Of a stretch of DNA of 64,000 nt, positions 62,495-64,000 are shown piece by piece. The first letter of the stretch is position 1, and each line of letters starts with the position of its first letter. Below the pieces are notes generated by a model. It was given only the letters and a program-made list of their open reading frames with translations. It ran no database searches and was not told where the DNA came from. The DNA is taken from positions 124,001 to 188,000 of the forward strand of contig NZ_CP109009.1 in NCBI RefSeq assembly GCF_036226685.1, written 5' to 3'. This stretch comes from Streptomyces sp. NBC_00690. GTDB lineage: Bacteria; Actinomycetota; Actinomycetes; Streptomycetales; Streptomycetaceae. A program made the translations under genes and the position numbers.

Positions 62495-63032
62495 CACCTT
62501 GGTCGCCGGGAGACCCGTCACGGCCGCGCCGCAGGTCCCCCGTTCCGTCCGCTTGGCGGCGCACGCCGCCGCGCTGACCCTGGTGCCGTCCGGACTATGG
62601 CGCATCGCCATCGCCCTGGGTTGGGACTCCGGATTCACCGACGAGTTCCTTCGCCCGGGAAACCTCCCCGGCGCCGGGTCCTTCTACCTCATCGGCCTCA
62701 GCCTGCTGGCCGAGGCACTCGGACTGCTCACCCTGGGCCTGGTCCACCGATGGGGCGAGGAATTCCCGCACTGGGTACCGGCCTTGGGCGGCCGGAGAAT
62801 CCCTGTCATGGCGGCGGTGATCCCCGCCTCGCTCGGCGCGGCGCTCGTCACTCTCATCACGGTCACCGGCGCGTTCGCTTGGAACGACGCGGACAACATG
62901 GGTGCCGCCGGATCCCCCGAAGGCGGCCACTACTGGCTGATGACCGCCTGCTATCTCCCCCTGCTGGCCTGGGGCCCGCTACTCGCGGTAGTCGCGGCGG
63001 CCTACTACCGCCGCCGGCGTCGGGGTCACTGA
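62487..63032 (+). CDS. Membrane protein (DoxX-less four-helix type)
   Basis: 181 residues from GTG at 62487. Four hydrophobic stretches (RLAAHAAALTLVPSGLWRIA, FYLIGLSLLAEALGLLTLGL, VMAAVIPASLGAALVTLITV, YLPLLAWGPLLAVVAAAYYR). Co-transcribed with the secreted protein upstream. Function unknown. Confidence 0.75.
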   Translation: MADTLVAGRPVTAAPQVPRSVRLAAHAAALTLVPSGLWRIAIALGWDSGFTDEFLRPGNLPGAGSFYLIGLSLLAEALGLLTLGLVHRWGEEFPHWVPALGGRRIPVMAAVIPASLGAALVTLITVTGAFAWNDADNMGAAGSPEGGHYWLMTACYLPLLAWGPLLAVVAAAYYRRRRRGH

Positions 63033-63039
63033 GTCCCGC

Positions 63040-63215
63040 CGTCCGCAGATCCTGGAACACTCCCGGGCGAGCTTGTGGCGGAACTCCTGGACGGTGGGCT
63101 GCTTGTGCATCTGCCGCCGGTAGGTGTCGTCCATGAGGTCGACCACCGCCAGGAGGTGGAGGGTCTTGGCGATGCGCCCGTACTCGGCGAACGCAAGCGG
63201 CTCGACCTGGTTCCC
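63040..63215 (-). pseudogene. Tn3 family transposase internal relic
   Basis: Reads PLAFAEYGRIAKTLHLLAVV, DLMDDTYRRQMHKQPTVQEF then RHKLARE, a central TnpA block. This is the segment that would directly precede the second half of the relic at 59430, but it lies 3.2 kb away in opposite orientation. Confidence 0.7.
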
Positions 63216-63287
63216 GTGACAGCTCCCCGGCCCTGGCAATTCGGTGCAGCCGACACGGCACGCGCATGGCGATGAGTGCCCTGAGTA

Positions 63288-63923
63288 TCAGACGGCCTTT
63301 CGGGGGCGGGTGGTGCCGAGGCGTTCCCAGAGGCCGACCAGATGCGCGTGCAGGAGTTCCTCGGCCTTCTCTGCGGTCAAGTGGCCTATGAGTACATGGG
63401 TGGTGAGGCCGTCGGCGAGGGCGAGCAGAGTGCAAGCCTCGCGCTGCGGGTCGGGCGGCATCGCGCCTTCGTCGGCCGATCCGCTCTCGGCGGCCTCCGT
63501 GATGAGGCGGACGAGGAGGTTCTGGAGAGCCGCGTAGCTGGTTTTCAGCGGGCCGGCGAGTGGCTTGCTGACAGCGGCCTGAGCGACGAACGCGAGCCAG
63601 ATCCGTGCTTCGGTGCGGTGTTCTTCGCGGAGCAGGGCAATCTCGTTGGTCGCGTGGCCCAGGGCGGTGGCGGCCGACTGGGCCGGGCTTGCGGCCAGGC
63701 GTGCCCTCACACGTTCGGTGATGCGGTCGCCGACGTGGTCGACGGCGAAGAGAAGCATCTCCCCCTTGCTGCGGAAGCAGCGCTGAACGGCGCCCAGAGA
63801 GACCTGCGCGCGGGCGGCGACGTCGCGCATGCTCACTCCCTCCGGCCCGTGTTCGTCGGCAAGGAGGCACACGGCCTCGGCGATCCGGCGGCGTCGGCTT
63901 TCGTAGTCCACCTGTTTGGGCAT
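63288..63923 (-). CDS. TetR family transcriptional regulator
   Basis: 211 residues; ATG at 63923 after GGAGGCTGACCGAGC. HTH: ESRRRRIAEAVCLLADEHGP, EGVSMRDVAARAQVSLGAVQ then RCFRSKGEMLLFAV. The C-terminal domain (EHRTEARIWLAFVAQAAVSK, PLAGPLKTSYAALQNLLVRL) resembles the BetI-type TetR_C_6 group. Autoregulation through the palindrome at 63945 is likely. Confidence 0.92.
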   Translation of the reverse strand: MPKQVDYESRRRRIAEAVCLLADEHGPEGVSMRDVAARAQVSLGAVQRCFRSKGEMLLFAVDHVGDRITERVRARLAASPAQSAATALGHATNEIALLREEHRTEARIWLAFVAQAAVSKPLAGPLKTSYAALQNLLVRLITEAAESGSADEGAMPPDPQREACTLLALADGLTTHVLIGHLTAEKAEELLHAHLVGLWERLGTTRPRKAV

Positions 63924-63944
63924 GCTCGGTCAGCCTCCTTATTC

Positions 63945-63960
63945 CGATACGAGCGTATCG
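63945..63960. promoter_or_regulatory. TetR operator
   Basis: CGATACG-AG-CGTATCG is a perfect inverted repeat 22 bases upstream of the tetR start; it may also serve a divergent gene beyond the right edge. Confidence 0.75.
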
Positions 63961-64000
63961 CTTCCGGGCTAGGGTTCAGACACGAACACTTCGGCATGGG

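Noticed and set aside
63988..64000. Possible start codon of a divergent gene at the right edge
   Set aside because: Too little sequence and no ribosome site to support a call.

Overview
The window reads as Streptomyces (or a close relative): very high GC, GTG/TTG starts, GTGA/ATGA start-stop overlaps, and gene families typical of that genus (MpaB-type oxygenase, MAB_1171c-type membrane protein, XRE/ImmA pairs, PaaI/PaaK, DUF4262, Lsr2-like, many Sec/TAT-exported proteins). The density of insertion sequences, transposon relics and broken genes points to an accessory region such as a chromosome arm or a linear plasmid. No replication origin, rRNA or tRNA was recognised. Genus and replicon are inferences.

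Layout. 0-2.2 kb: aminoglycoside-phosphotransferase-like kinase and a MerR regulator. 2.2-6.5 kb: an IS701-type element whose transposase gene is split by a complete group II intron; the element sits in an ECF sigma gene. 6.6-8.7 kb: an IS630 element interrupting an unknown membrane-anchored protein gene. 8.9-11.3 kb: a winged-helix regulator, then a secreted collagen-like protein divergent from a prolyl-4-hydroxylase-like 2OG-Fe(II) oxygenase. 12-19 kb: a methyltransferase and a cluster of secreted proteins, many frameshifted (beta-gamma-crystallin fragment, trypsin fragment, ricin-type lectins, Gly-rich protein), plus two paralogous amphipathic ~28-residue peptides missed by length cut-offs. 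19-28 kb: Tn3 and resolvase relics, a p23-like co-chaperone, small coupled genes, an IS5 relic, a CdtB-like nuclease, a truncated transposase fused to a NucA/NucB-type nuclease.

27.6-43 kb: SMI1/KNR4 proteins around an AbiEii-type toxin relic, a trypsin and PI-PLC pair, IS701/ISL3/IS630 relics, DUF4262, MerR, DUF4240, a mini-Lsr2, an XRE/ImmA/membrane operon and an EF-hand protein. 43-51 kb is calmer: membrane proteins, a CocE-like hydrolase, an aldo-keto reductase and paaI-paaK behind a probable PaaR operator. 51-64 kb: small hypothetical genes, a PadR operon, integrase and IS3 relics, TetR with a divergent membrane protein/F420-type oxidoreductase pair, MpaB oxygenase, Tn3 relics, a two-component system, an exported protein/membrane protein pair and a TetR with a clear palindromic operator.

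The main candidates for something new are: the collagen-like protein/hydroxylase pair (9.7-11.3 kb); the MNWVD peptide family (14.8-15.3 kb); the eukaryote-like p23 protein (19.8 kb); and a ~150 bp dispersed repeat present four times. Many genes carry single frameshifts, so some pseudogene calls could reflect sequencing error.
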